Shown: one piece after another, positions 34,409 through 43,381 of the stretch
Layout: each line of letters begins with the position of its first letter
How positions within the stretch are numbered: position 1 is the first letter of the stretch
DNA from: Streptomyces brasiliensis
GTDB lineage: Bacteria; Actinomycetota; Actinomycetes; Streptomycetales; Streptomycetaceae
Reading direction: 5' to 3'
Assembly (NCBI RefSeq): GCF_014647875.1
Contig: NZ_BMQA01000008.1
Coordinates: 186,001-250,000 of the forward strand
DNA length: 64,000 nucleotides
Notes under the pieces: generated by a model
What the model saw: the letters and a program-made list of their open reading frames with translations, nothing else
The model's database searches: none
What the model was told of the DNA's origin: nothing
Translations under genes and position numbers: made by a program

Positions 34409-35758
34409 GTGGTGGACGTAGCAGACCTTGGGCTGCCGGTGGATGTTCCCTCGACGGCGCTCTTCACGGACCAGTACGAGCTGACGATGCTGCAGGCCGC
34501 CCTGAAAGCGGGTACGGCCGAACGGCGGAGCGTGTTCGAGGTCTTCACCCGGCGGCTGCCCCACGGGCGGCGCTACGGCGTCGTGGCGGGCACCGGGCGT
34601 GTCCTGGACGCGGTGGAGAACTTCCGCTTCGACGCGGGCGTCCTCGGTTTCCTGCGCGAGCGGCAGATCGTCGACGAGGAGACCCTCCAGTGGCTGGCCC
34701 GCTACCGCTTCAGCGGTGACATCTGGGGTTATCCCGAGGGCGAGGTGTATTTCCCGGGCTCGCCGATCATGCGGGTCGAGGGCTCCTTCGCCGAGTGCGT
34801 GCTCCTGGAGACCGTGATCCTCTCGATCCTCAACCACGACTCGGCCATCGCGGCCGCCGCCTCCCGTATGTCCTCCGCCGCGGGCGACCGGCCGCTCATC
34901 GAGATGGGCGCCCGCCGCACCCACGAACTGTCCGCCGTCGCCGCCGCGCGCGCCGCGTACGTCGGCGGCTTCGCGACCACCTCCGACCTCGCCGCCGGCT
35001 TCCGTTACGGCATCCCGACCGTCGGAACCTCCGCGCACGCCTTCACCCTCCTGCACGACCACGAGCGGGACGCCTTCCAGGCCCAGGTCGACACCCTGGG
35101 CCGGGGCACCACACTGCTCGTGGACACGTACGACGTCGCCGAGGCCGTCCGTACGGCCGTCGAGGTGGCCGGGCCCGAGCTGGGCGCGGTGCGCATCGAC
35201 TCCGGTGACCTGCTGCTGGTCGCGCACCGGGTGCGGCAGCAGCTGGACGAGCTGGGCGCGGCCCACACCAAGATCGTGGTGACCTCCGACCTCGACGAGT
35301 ACGCCATCGCCTCGCTGGCGGCGGCGCCCGTGGACGCGTACGGCGTCGGCACCCAGCTGGTGACGGGCTCCGGGCACCCGACCTGCTCCATGGTCTACAA
35401 GCTGGTCGCGCGCTCCGAGTCCGCGGACCCGAGGGATCCGCTGGTCCCGGTGGCGAAGAAGGCCACGGGCGGCAAGACCTCCGTCGGCGGACGCAAGTGG
35501 GCGGCCCGGAGGCTGGACGAGGACGGGGTGGCCGAGGCCGAGGTCGTCGGCACCGGGCCGGTGCCCGCGGAGCTGGTGGACCGGCAGCTGCTCGTCGAGC
35601 TGGTCAAGGGCGGCGAGGTCGTGGCCCGCGAGCCGCTGGACGTCGTACGGGACCGGCACGCGGCCGCCCGCGCCGCCCTGCCCCTGTCTGCGACACAGCT
35701 CTCGCGCGGGGAACCCGTCATTCCGACGGAGTACGTGCACGGGCGCTCGGGTAACTAG
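34409..35758 (+). CDS. pncB: Nicotinate phosphoribosyltransferase
   Basis: This 449-residue enzyme makes nicotinate mononucleotide from nicotinate and PRPP in NAD salvage. Recognisable stretches are LFTDQYELTMLQAALKAG, VFEVFTRRLPHGRRYGVVAG, TVGTSAHAFTLLHDHE, RIDSGDLLLVAHRVR and VTSDLDEYAIASL with the AYGVGTQLVTG phosphate site. The start is GTG 34409 or 34412. It is followed by the nicotinamidase gene after 83 bases, so together they recycle nicotinamide. Confidence 0.94.
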   Translation: MVDVADLGLPVDVPSTALFTDQYELTMLQAALKAGTAERRSVFEVFTRRLPHGRRYGVVAGTGRVLDAVENFRFDAGVLGFLRERQIVDEETLQWLARYRFSGDIWGYPEGEVYFPGSPIMRVEGSFAECVLLETVILSILNHDSAIAAAASRMSSAAGDRPLIEMGARRTHELSAVAAARAAYVGGFATTSDLAAGFRYGIPTVGTSAHAFTLLHDHERDAFQAQVDTLGRGTTLLVDTYDVAEAVRTAVEVAGPELGAVRIDSGDLLLVAHRVRQQLDELGAAHTKIVVTSDLDEYAIASLAAAPVDAYGVGTQLVTGSGHPTCSMVYKLVARSESADPRDPLVPVAKKATGGKTSVGGRKWAARRLDEDGVAEAEVVGTGPVPAELVDRQLLVELVKGGEVVAREPLDVVRDRHAAARAALPLSATQLSRGEPVIPTEYVHGRSGN

Positions 35759-35841
35759 AGCGCATGGCCGGGCCACGCCCTCTCCCGAACGGCCGCCGAA
35801 GTCTCTAGGCTCTTGACTTCACTCATAGAAGGACACCGACC

Positions 35842-36429
35842 ATGCGCCGCGCCTTGATCGTCGTAGACGTGCAGAACGACTTCTGCGAAGGGGGCAGCCT
35901 CGCGGTGGCCGGGGGTGCCGATGTGGCTGCCGCCATCACCGAGCTGATCGGCCAGGCCCCGGCCGGCTACCGGCACGTGGTGGCCACCCGCGACCACCAC
36001 ATCGCGCCCGGCGGCCACTTCGCCGACAACCCCGACTACGTCCGCTCCTGGCCCGCGCACTGCGTCGCGGGCACGGAGGGGGTGGGCTTCCATCCGAACT
36101 TCGCCCCGGCGGTCGCCTCCGGCGCGATCGACGCCGTCTTCGACAAAGGGGCGTACGCCGCGGCGTACAGCGGGTTCGAGGGCGCCGACGAGAACGGGGC
36201 GAAGCTCGGCGACTGGCTGCGGGCCCGGGAGATCGACGAGGTCGACGTGGCCGGCATCGCGACGGACCACTGCGTGCGGGCGACCGCGTTGGACGCCGTG
36301 AAGGAGGGCTTCCGCACGCGGGTCCTGCTGGACCTGACGGCGGGGGTCGCCCGCGACTCCACGGACCGCGCACTGGAGGAGCTGCGCGAGGCGGGCGTGG
36401 AGCTCACGGGCAAGCCCGTCGTCGCGTGA
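35842..36429 (+). CDS. pncA: Nicotinamidase (isochorismatase superfamily)
   Basis: This 195-residue enzyme converts nicotinamide to nicotinate. The catalytic triad is Asp9 (VVDVQNDF), Lys102 (FDKGAY) and Cys144 (GIATDHCVRAT). Metal ligands are Asp51, His53 and His59 in RDHHIAPGGHF. Its product is the substrate of the upstream PncB. Confidence 0.94.
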   Translation: MRRALIVVDVQNDFCEGGSLAVAGGADVAAAITELIGQAPAGYRHVVATRDHHIAPGGHFADNPDYVRSWPAHCVAGTEGVGFHPNFAPAVASGAIDAVFDKGAYAAAYSGFEGADENGAKLGDWLRAREIDEVDVAGIATDHCVRATALDAVKEGFRTRVLLDLTAGVARDSTDRALEELREAGVELTGKPVVA

Positions 36430-36541
36430 CACCTCGAGGGGCGCGATGAGGGGTCCCGGCCGGTTCGGCACCGCCGGTCTCCGCCGTCGTGGCTGATCGC
36501 CGTGGCGGCGAAGAACAGGAGCCCGGCCGTGGTCGGATCCC

Positions 36542-36883
36542 TTACGCCTGTGCCGTCGGGCGGCGCAACAGCGCCTTGATCGGGTGCCAGAGTTCCGGGA
36601 TCAGTTCCCCGGGCGTGACACCGTTGTCAGGTTCCGTTCGCCATATCAGGCCGTCGGGGTGATGCAGGACCGCCGTGATCTCGTCCGGGGTCGGTGGAGC
36701 CGCGTTTCCGCGCAGGTAGACCGCCCGGAGGCCCAGGTTGCGCAGCCGGGTCAGGGCGCGCGCCCGGTTCCGGGCGTGCACCAGAACGCGCACACCTCGG
36801 GAGCCGTCGGCGGCGGGGCTGGGCAGGTTCAGTGCCACCACCACCGTGCCGTTCGGCAGCTTGCAGAAACCTCCTGCGGCCAT
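36542..36883 (-). CDS. Conserved hypothetical protein
   Basis: This 113-residue soluble protein starts at ATG 36883. It has an N-terminal beta strand region (LPNGTVVVALNLP), a basic helix (HARNRARALTRLRNLGLRAVYLRG) and a C-terminal WHPIKALLRR. It has no membrane span or catalytic motif. It is convergent with pncA and unlinked to the protease gene at 37005. Family not recognised. Confidence 0.65.
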   Translation of the reverse strand: MAAGGFCKLPNGTVVVALNLPSPAADGSRGVRVLVHARNRARALTRLRNLGLRAVYLRGNAAPPTPDEITAVLHHPDGLIWRTEPDNGVTPGELIPELWHPIKALLRRPTAQA

Positions 36884-37004
36884 GCAGTCACATCCCCGTT
36901 CCGGTCGGTGTCAATAAGAGCGCCACAGGACGCACCTAAACACGATCGGCGGCGACCCGCCAGGGGGTCACCGCCGATACGCTTCTGACCTGCGAGGATG
37001 CGAA

Positions 37005-39344
37005 CTACTTCACCGCGGGCCCGACCTCGAGCTCGATCGTGGAGCCGTCCTTGGCCACCTTTTCGATCTTGATCTTGGTGTTGGTGTCAGTGATCTTGAC
37101 ACCGGCGGCCGGGTTCGACGCGTCGTAGTAGGTGCTGGTGTGGTCGTTGAAGACCGACACCCCCTTCTGCGACTTGATCCGCACCGGCACGTCCGCCTTG
37201 TGCAGCGTGATCGCGTCGGTGCGCTCCAGGGTGAACGGGGAGTCGTACGCCTGGAACCGGTTGCGCAGCAGCGTGCCGTCGGTCCACTTCAGCGGCGTCG
37301 GGTGCGAGTCGACCGGCAGGATCAGACCGGTGCCGGGGTGGTCGGCCGTGTTGTTGTCCGGCTGCGAGGTGTCCCACTTCCAGACCAACAGGCCGTTCTG
37401 GTAGGGGATGTGCTCCACCCAGTCCGGACGGGTCGTCGAGAAGCCGAAGTTGTACGGGCCGACCTTCAGGGTCTTGTCGTACGACACGTACTGCCGGTTC
37501 TCGGCGACGTAGTACTGCTTGTAGTCCTTGGTGAAGGACGCGCCGATCCGCGAGAAGCCGGTCGCCGTCCACGCCGGGTCCACGCTCTCCGCGTTGTCGG
37601 AGAAGACCGCCGAGCCGTCCGCCGTCACCGTGATCCGGTCGGCCGCGAAGCCCTTGAGCGCCACACCGCCGTCCGTCTGGTAGCGGAAGCGCAGGCCGAT
37701 CTTCTGGCCCGCGTAGGCGTCGAGCGGGTACGACAGCTTCGCGTACGCGTCGATGGAACCGGTCAGCGCCGGCTTGTCGCTGGCGTCGCGCGTGATCGGC
37801 TGACCGTCCACCGTGCCGTCGAGGGCGGTCCAGTTGGCGCCGCCGTCCGTCGACACCTCGGCGTACAGGTAGTCGTAGTCGGCCTCGATGTCGTACCAGC
37901 CGTCCAGGGACAGCGTGGCCGAGGACTTGCCGGTGAGGTCGACCGTGCGGGTCAGGGTGTTGCGCAGATCGTTGCCGCTGCCGCTCCACCACTGCGTCGC
38001 ACCCTCGGCCGGGGTGACCACCTCGGTGGTGACGGCCTTGTCGGGCAGCGAGACGACCAGCGCCTGCTTGTGCTTGGTGTTGTACTCGGCCACGCCCAGC
38101 TTGTGCCACGAGTTCACGCCGGCCTTGGCCGTGTCGTAGTCGAGCCAGCCCAGCTGGAGCTTGTCCCAGGCGTTCATGTCGCCGGGCAGGTTGCCGATGG
38201 CGTCCTTGCCCGTGCCCAGCCAGGAGCCGGACGACATCAGCGTCCAGAACCCGGTCGAGTTCTCGCCGCCGTTGGTGTCGTACTCGTCCGGCAGGCCGAG
38301 GTCGTGGCCGTACTCGTGCGCGAAGACGCCGAGTCCGCCGTTCTCCGGCTGGATGGTGTAGTCGCCGACCCAGATGCCGGTGTCGCCGACCTGGGTGCCG
38401 CCGAGCTTGTTGTCGTCCGGGCCGGTGGCGCCGGCGTCGGTGCCGAAGGCGTACCAGCGGTGGGCCCAGATGGCGTCCTCGCCCTGGGCGCCGCCGCCCG
38501 CGGACTCGTCCTCGCCGGCGTGCACGATCTGGAAGTGGTCGATGTAGCCGTCGGGCTCGTTGAAGTCGCCGTCGCCGTCGTGGTCGTAGCGGTCCCACTG
38601 GTCGAACTGGGCGAGCTCGGCGCGGATCTCGGCGGCGGTGTCACCGGCGGCCTCGCGCTCGGCGACCCAGGCGTTGACGCCGTCCCGGACCGCGTACCAG
38701 GCGGCGGCGTCACCGGCCTCGTTGGAACCGTAACGGGCCTCGTTGTAGGGGACCTTGACCCAGTCGGTCACCTCACCGTCGACCGAGTAACGGCCCGAGG
38801 ACTGCTTCTCGTAGTACTTCTTCAGCGACTCGGTGTCCTTGCCGGTGCCGAAGTACAGGTCCTGGTAGTGCGTCTGGTTGTAGTCCGCCTGCCAGTCCGT
38901 GCTGTTGTCCTTCTTACGGTCGGGCGCGGCGATCTGGTTGTGCTGCGGGCCCGGGGTGCCGCCGTAGCGGCTGTCGACCTGGTCACCGAACTCGACCAGG
39001 ATCGTGAAGATCTTGTCGGTCTTCTCGCGGCCGAGTTCGACGTACTTGCTGTCGCCCTTCTTGCTCTTGAGCTGGACGACGTTCGAACCGCCACGGTTCT
39101 TGACCGTGGCCTTGCCGGATATGACCTGGTTGAGCGCTTCCTGGCGCTGAGCTTCCTGGGTCTTGCTCAGCGGGCCGTCGAAGTCGTGCTCCTTCTGCCC
39201 CGACTGCGGGTCGTGCCGGTCCACGGCGGCGGGGTTCGCCGCCGTGTTCGCCTCGGCCACCGCAAAGGTGGCGAACGTGGCCGAGGCGGCCGCGAGCGTC
39301 ACACCGATCGCGGCCGCTCTGAACGTCCAGGGTCTGCTGGTCAC
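37005..39344 (-). CDS. Secreted immune-inhibitor-A-type metalloprotease (M6)
   Basis: This 779-residue protein starts at GTG 39344 with GGGGGAGGA upstream and has an N-terminal signal peptide (~residues 9-30). A propeptide precedes the M6 catalytic domain; zinc motif HEYGH at His343-His347 lies in VFAHEYGHDLGLPDEYD. A calcium-type loop (DHDGDGDFNEPDGYID) is at about 254-269. The C-terminal half has beta-sandwich modules. It degrades extracellular protein. The upstream region contains two inverted repeats that may be operators. Confidence 0.92.
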   Translation of the reverse strand: MTSRPWTFRAAAIGVTLAAASATFATFAVAEANTAANPAAVDRHDPQSGQKEHDFDGPLSKTQEAQRQEALNQVISGKATVKNRGGSNVVQLKSKKGDSKYVELGREKTDKIFTILVEFGDQVDSRYGGTPGPQHNQIAAPDRKKDNSTDWQADYNQTHYQDLYFGTGKDTESLKKYYEKQSSGRYSVDGEVTDWVKVPYNEARYGSNEAGDAAAWYAVRDGVNAWVAEREAAGDTAAEIRAELAQFDQWDRYDHDGDGDFNEPDGYIDHFQIVHAGEDESAGGGAQGEDAIWAHRWYAFGTDAGATGPDDNKLGGTQVGDTGIWVGDYTIQPENGGLGVFAHEYGHDLGLPDEYDTNGGENSTGFWTLMSSGSWLGTGKDAIGNLPGDMNAWDKLQLGWLDYDTAKAGVNSWHKLGVAEYNTKHKQALVVSLPDKAVTTEVVTPAEGATQWWSGSGNDLRNTLTRTVDLTGKSSATLSLDGWYDIEADYDYLYAEVSTDGGANWTALDGTVDGQPITRDASDKPALTGSIDAYAKLSYPLDAYAGQKIGLRFRYQTDGGVALKGFAADRITVTADGSAVFSDNAESVDPAWTATGFSRIGASFTKDYKQYYVAENRQYVSYDKTLKVGPYNFGFSTTRPDWVEHIPYQNGLLVWKWDTSQPDNNTADHPGTGLILPVDSHPTPLKWTDGTLLRNRFQAYDSPFTLERTDAITLHKADVPVRIKSQKGVSVFNDHTSTYYDASNPAAGVKITDTNTKIKIEKVAKDGSTIELEVGPAVK

Positions 39345-39425
39345 TTGAGTTCCTCCCCCGCGTCGCGCGCACGGAAGGAAGGGTCCTGGTCATAGAAGGT
39401 CCGTGGGCGCCTGATGAACGCGTGT

Positions 39426-39492
39426 AGTCAAGTGACGTCATTTGACTAGAGGTTCAGAAGAAAAGACAGACCTTGACTTGAGCAGGTCAAGT
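39426..39492. promoter_or_regulatory. Operator-like inverted repeats upstream of the M6 protease
   Basis: A 22-bp imperfect palindrome (39426-39447, 20 of 22 positions symmetrical, centre TGACGTCA) and a second inverted repeat ACTTGA-gcagg-TCAAGT (39476-39492) lie 82-148 bases upstream of the protease start. Both contain TCAAGT-like half-sites, suggesting one repeated recognition element. The rest of 39345-39766 holds no gene apart from the start region of the next one. Confidence 0.5.
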
Positions 39493-39766
39493 GCACTATG
39501 CGGAGCAGGGGTCCGATTTACGAACGCCTCGCGTGTCACTCAACGGGCGCGTGAGCCGGCCGTCCTGGCGGACCCTATGACTCCGTGCGCCCCCCCGTGC
39601 ACCGGTACCGTGGGTTAGGTCACGCTTACCAGCGTTTCCGCTCGGGCATGCACGCCAAGAGAGTCGAATGGCGGAACGCCCGGAAGTCGGCGGAAAGCCA
39701 GGTCAGTTGCCCGCCTCACCCCCCGTATCCCCCGTATCCCCCGTATCCCCCGAGGACACGATTGCC

Positions 39767-40051
39767 ATGCCTCGTCCGACTGCCGCACAGCTCGCCTACG
39801 GTTCGTGCACCGTGATCTTCTCTACTCTCGCCATGCTGCTGCTGTCACAGACGAGTTCGGGTCTGGGAATCGCGGTCATCGCCCTCGCGGCGCTCGCCCT
39901 GGGGCTGCTGGTCGCGATGACGGTTCCCCTGCCCAAGCCGCGCACGGCCGGGGCCGAGGCTCCGGCGCCGGCCGCCGGACCGCACGTGCCGGCCCGGCGG
40001 GAGCCGGTGGCCGCCGCGGTCGAGCCGGTGCGGGAACCCACGGCCCACTGA
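39767..40051 (+). CDS. Small membrane protein
   Basis: This 94-residue protein has two adjacent spans (residues ~8-28 and 33-53) and a Pro/Ala-rich tail. ATG 39767 is chosen, with CGAGGA ten bases upstream. The frame is open back to ATG 39668, but that stretch consists of a 9-nt CCCCCGTAT tandem repeat (39719-39751) that would encode P-V-S repeats. It is convergent with the RDD-family gene. Function unknown. Confidence 0.62.
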   Translation: MPRPTAAQLAYGSCTVIFSTLAMLLLSQTSSGLGIAVIALAALALGLLVAMTVPLPKPRTAGAEAPAPAAGPHVPARREPVAAAVEPVREPTAH

Positions 40052-40093
40052 CACCCCCGTACAGACCCAGACCTCCAGTACGAAGACACACGA

Positions 40094-40130
40094 AGTCGGC
40101 GGATCCGTGAGACGTACGGACCCGCCGACT
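40094..40130. terminator. Bidirectional terminator
   Basis: AGTCGGCGG and CCGCCGACT form a 9-bp stem extended by an inner CCGT/ACGG helix, between convergent genes ending at 40051 and 40157. Confidence 0.65.
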
Positions 40131-40156
40131 GCTCTTGTGCCGTCCCCGCTCGCGGC

Positions 40157-40849
40157 TCAACCGGTGCTGACCACCACCGTCTTGGCCGCCTTGTCGTGCA
40201 GTCCCTGTTTGTACGGCTTGTCGAAGAAGCTCCAACCGCCCGCGATCGCCGTCCAGATGCAGGCGCAGCAGAAGGCGAACGGGATCCACAGCACGAGGGC
40301 GCGGATCAGCGAGGTCTGCACGGAGGGCGTGGCGCCGTTGTCGAGGTTGGCCACGCGCATGCCGAGCCACTTCATGCCGAGGGTCTGGCCCGTCCTGGCG
40401 ATCAGGAAGGTGTCGTAGGCGATGTAGAGCACGGCCGCGATGAACGACTGGGCCAGGGACTTGCCGACCTCCATCCGGTCGCTGTTCACGTCGTACTCGC
40501 GCACCCCGAAGCCCCAGGTGACCAGCCAGACGACGATGCCGACGATGATCAGGTCGATGATGCGCGCGAGCGTGCGCTTGCCGCTGTCCGCGAGCGGGGG
40601 CATGCCGGCGAGCGGATCGGCGGGGTAACCGCCGCCGCCGTACGGGCCGCCGCCCCCGGGGGGCGGGGGCTGCCCGCCTCCGTACGGTGGCGGGGGCTGG
40701 CCGCCACCGGGGGGCGGGGGCTGGCCGCCCTGGCCGCCGTGCGGGGTGTCGTACGGCGAGCCCGACCCCTGGCCGGACGGGGGCTGCTTCCTGAACGGGT
40801 CGTCTTCCGGTGGCGGCTGTCCGGAGCCGGGGGGCGGTTCGCTGCTCAT
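40157..40849 (-). CDS. RDD-family membrane protein, Pro/Gly-rich N-terminus
   Basis: This 230-residue protein starts at ATG 40849. Residues 1 to ~78 are Pro/Gly/Gln-rich repeats (QPPPPGGG type). The RDD domain follows with KRTLARIIDLIIVGIVVW, a second span, and GQTLGMKWLGMRVANLDNG. RDD proteins are small membrane proteins of unclear, possibly transport, function. A second RDD gene lies directly upstream. Confidence 0.85.
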   Translation of the reverse strand: MSSEPPPGSGQPPPEDDPFRKQPPSGQGSGSPYDTPHGGQGGQPPPPGGGQPPPPYGGGQPPPPGGGGPYGGGGYPADPLAGMPPLADSGKRTLARIIDLIIVGIVVWLVTWGFGVREYDVNSDRMEVGKSLAQSFIAAVLYIAYDTFLIARTGQTLGMKWLGMRVANLDNGATPSVQTSLIRALVLWIPFAFCCACIWTAIAGGWSFFDKPYKQGLHDKAAKTVVVSTG

Positions 40850-40960
40850 GGCCCGAGTGCACCGCGAACGCCTCGGATCCGCATCCGACGGGCGGCCGTA
40901 CGGAGTACGCAATCGACTGCGCCGTACGCCGTACCGGGGAGTCCGGTCCACGGCGTACGG

Positions 40961-42700
40961 CTACCGGTCCGCGACGAAGGTGTGCGCCGCCTTGTCGTGC
41001 CAGCACTGGTGCCAGGGGCGGTCGAACAGGCACCAGGCGACGCCGACGACGCCGATGCCGAGCAGACCGGGGACCGTGTACACGAGCCAGCGGCGCAGGG
41101 ACGAACCGAACGTCGGGGGCTGGTGGGCCTCGATGTCCCGCACCTCCAGGCCGCACACCTTCTTGCCCAGCGTGCGGCCCCACTTGGCGGTGGGCAGCAC
41201 CTCGTAGAGGAGGCCGACGACGAGGAGGACGGCGAGGACGACGCCGAGGTATGCGCCGGTGGTGCCGTCGAGCAGCCAGACGGTGACGGTACGGCCGGAC
41301 AGCTTGGCCGCGTCGATCTTCTCCTGAACGTGGTCGGCGGCCTTCGTGAGGAGCGGTACGGCGGCCGCGCCGGTGACGGCGCCGACGAGCAGCGAGTCGA
41401 TCAGCCGGGCGGCGAGGCGCTTGCCGAGGCCGGCGGGACGGGCCGCCGCCTGCCGCCGGGCCGCCGCCTGGAACACGTCCTCCACGGGGGGCTTCCAGGG
41501 CGCCACGGGGCGTTCGTCGGCGCCGGTTCCGGCGAGTTGGTGCACCTGCTGGGCCCAGGAGGCCTGTCCGCCACCGGCGCCTGTCGTCACGGGGGCGGCC
41601 TGCTGGGGGACGGAGGGGGCGTGGGCGGCGGGGGCGGGAGAGGTGCCGGGTGTGGGCGGTGCGGGCGACGGCTGTGGTGTGGAGGATGCCTGGGCCGCGG
41701 GGGACGGCTGTGCCGGGTTGGCTCGGGCCGCGGGGTCGGCCTGGGCCGCCTGTGCCCCGGCCGCCGCGCTCTGTCCCTCCGCCTGCGCGGCGGCGGCCCG
41801 TTCGGCCGCGGCCTTGCCGGCTCCGAACCCCGGGCGCGCGCTGCCCGGTCCCCCGGCTCCCGCGCCGCCTGCGCCCACGGGGCCCTGAACCCCGAACCCG
41901 GCACCGGCAGCGCCACTTGCCGCTCCCGACCCGGGCGCACCGAAGACGCCGGGAGCCGTACCGGCAGGGTCCGCGCCCCCGGAACCGCCACCGTCATCCC
42001 CGGCGGCGCCCGCGCGTCCCGGCCCGCCGAAGCCTGCCGCCGGAGCACCGGCCCCCGCGTCCGAACCACCGGAGACCGCCGCGCCCGCGCTCCCCTGGGC
42101 TCCCGGCTGCCGCTGCCCCGGAGGGGCGGCGCGGAACGTCATCGTGCCGTCGTCGGCCGGAGTCGTTGCGCCCGCGCCGCCCGCCGTCGGACGGCGGAAG
42201 ACGAACGTGCCGCCGGCGGCCGCGTCGGCCGGGTCCGCGGGCGGGATCGTCGTCGTGCCGTCGGCGTGGGGGGAGCGGCCGTCCGGCTGGGACGGGAAGT
42301 CCGCGGGGACGCGCGGGTCGCGCGGGTCGGCGCCCCAGGACACACGCCGGTCCTGCTCGCCGCCGAACCCGGACTGCCGGGCCCGGTCAGCACCCCACGC
42401 CGACGCCGGTTCCGGCCCACCGGACCCCTGCTCCGGTCCGGGGTACGACGCCTGCGGTCCCGTAGCCGGTGGCTGTGGGTCCTCGTCGAAGAAGTGCGGG
42501 CCCGTCTCCTCTACCGCGGGGGCCGCCGCGCCGGAGCCGGGTGGTGGGGTGAGCGGTTCGCCGTCGTGCGGCGCGGGACGGCTGGTGCCCGGCACCCAGG
42601 CGGCACCGTTCCAGTACCGGACGTAGCCGGGGATGGACGGGTCCGGGTAGTAGCCCTCGCGGGGCCTGTCGTCACCGGGGGCCGGGGTTGGGGCGCTCAT
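40961..42700 (-). CDS. RDD-family protein with DUF2510 domain and long disordered linker
   Basis: This 579-residue protein starts at ATG 42700. It has a DUF2510 motif (GYYPDPSIPGYVRYWNGAAW, ~16-35), then about 380 residues of Ala/Gly/Pro/Ser-rich disordered sequence, then a C-terminal RDD domain (~425-575; KRLAARLIDSLLVGAV, WGRTLGKKVCGLEVRD, WHQCWHDKAAHTFVADR). It is likely in the same unit as the following RDD gene. Function unknown. Confidence 0.87.
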   Translation of the reverse strand: MSAPTPAPGDDRPREGYYPDPSIPGYVRYWNGAAWVPGTSRPAPHDGEPLTPPPGSGAAAPAVEETGPHFFDEDPQPPATGPQASYPGPEQGSGGPEPASAWGADRARQSGFGGEQDRRVSWGADPRDPRVPADFPSQPDGRSPHADGTTTIPPADPADAAAGGTFVFRRPTAGGAGATTPADDGTMTFRAAPPGQRQPGAQGSAGAAVSGGSDAGAGAPAAGFGGPGRAGAAGDDGGGSGGADPAGTAPGVFGAPGSGAASGAAGAGFGVQGPVGAGGAGAGGPGSARPGFGAGKAAAERAAAAQAEGQSAAAGAQAAQADPAARANPAQPSPAAQASSTPQPSPAPPTPGTSPAPAAHAPSVPQQAAPVTTGAGGGQASWAQQVHQLAGTGADERPVAPWKPPVEDVFQAAARRQAAARPAGLGKRLAARLIDSLLVGAVTGAAAVPLLTKAADHVQEKIDAAKLSGRTVTVWLLDGTTGAYLGVVLAVLLVVGLLYEVLPTAKWGRTLGKKVCGLEVRDIEAHQPPTFGSSLRRWLVYTVPGLLGIGVVGVAWCLFDRPWHQCWHDKAAHTFVADR

Positions 42701-42942
42701 GTCCGTCGTCCCGTATCTGCTCGGGGGTCGTTTAAAGGCCTCCACATCTACCAGACGCAGGCCTCCGTCACGGCCAGTCCCGCAGGACCCACCCCTTTCC
42801 GGGCATCGCCGCGCACCCGGTTCACGGGTCCGGAGAAAAACTTCCCGGAACCCGCGTAATGGCCGCGGCCCCGCCGCCTCTCCACGTGTACGGGCCCACC
42901 CGCAGGGACCCGTACACCTGCCCGAGAGAGGAACCGCAGGAC

Positions 42943-43356
42943 ATGCACTACACCGTGGTGGAGCGCGAGCTGGAGCTCAATCTCATCCTGTCGTCCGAGC
43001 GCAGCGTCCCCGTCCCGGCCCGGCTCAGCTACCGCACCGAGGACCCGTACGCCGTCCACATCGCCTTCCACATCAACTCCGAGCACCCCGTGAACTGGAC
43101 GTTCGCCCGCGAACTCCTGGTGGAGGGGGTGTTCCGGCCGTGCGGTCACGGGGACGTACGGGTGTGGCCGACGAAATCGCCGGGCCGCAGCATCGTGCTG
43201 ATCGCCCTCAGCTCTCCCGACGGCGACGCCCTGCTGGAGGCGCCGTCCGCCCAGGTGTCCACGTGGCTGGAGCGGACGCTGCGCCTGGTGCCTCCCGGAT
43301 CGGAGAGCGAACAGCTGGGCATCGACGACGCGCTCGACCAGCTGCTCGCCCAGTGA
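42943..43356 (+). CDS. ssgG: SsgA-like sporulation/cell-division protein
   Basis: This 137-residue SsgA-like protein (SALP) starts at ATG 42943 after GAGAGGAA. Signature stretches are VERELELNLILSSE, VPVPARLSYRTEDPYAVHIAFHI, NWTFARELL and a C-terminal TWLERTLRLVPPG. SALPs occur only in sporulating actinomycetes and guide septum placement and spore-wall maturation. The ssgG symbol rests on position next to RDD and FAD-oxidase genes as in S. coelicolor, recalled rather than computed; the family call is firm. Confidence 0.85.
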   Translation: MHYTVVERELELNLILSSERSVPVPARLSYRTEDPYAVHIAFHINSEHPVNWTFARELLVEGVFRPCGHGDVRVWPTKSPGRSIVLIALSSPDGDALLEAPSAQVSTWLERTLRLVPPGSESEQLGIDDALDQLLAQ

Positions 43357-43381
43357 CCCGGACCGGGTTACGGACGAGGGG

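Noticed and set aside
37140..39395. 751-codon open frame antisense to the M6 protease
   Set aside because: Composition is typical of antisense GC-rich frames and the opposite strand encodes HEYGH.
39719..39751. CCCCCGTAT 9-nt tandem repeat as N-terminal coding sequence
   Set aside because: Although in frame with the small membrane protein, the start at 39767 has a better ribosome-binding site and begins the membrane domain directly.
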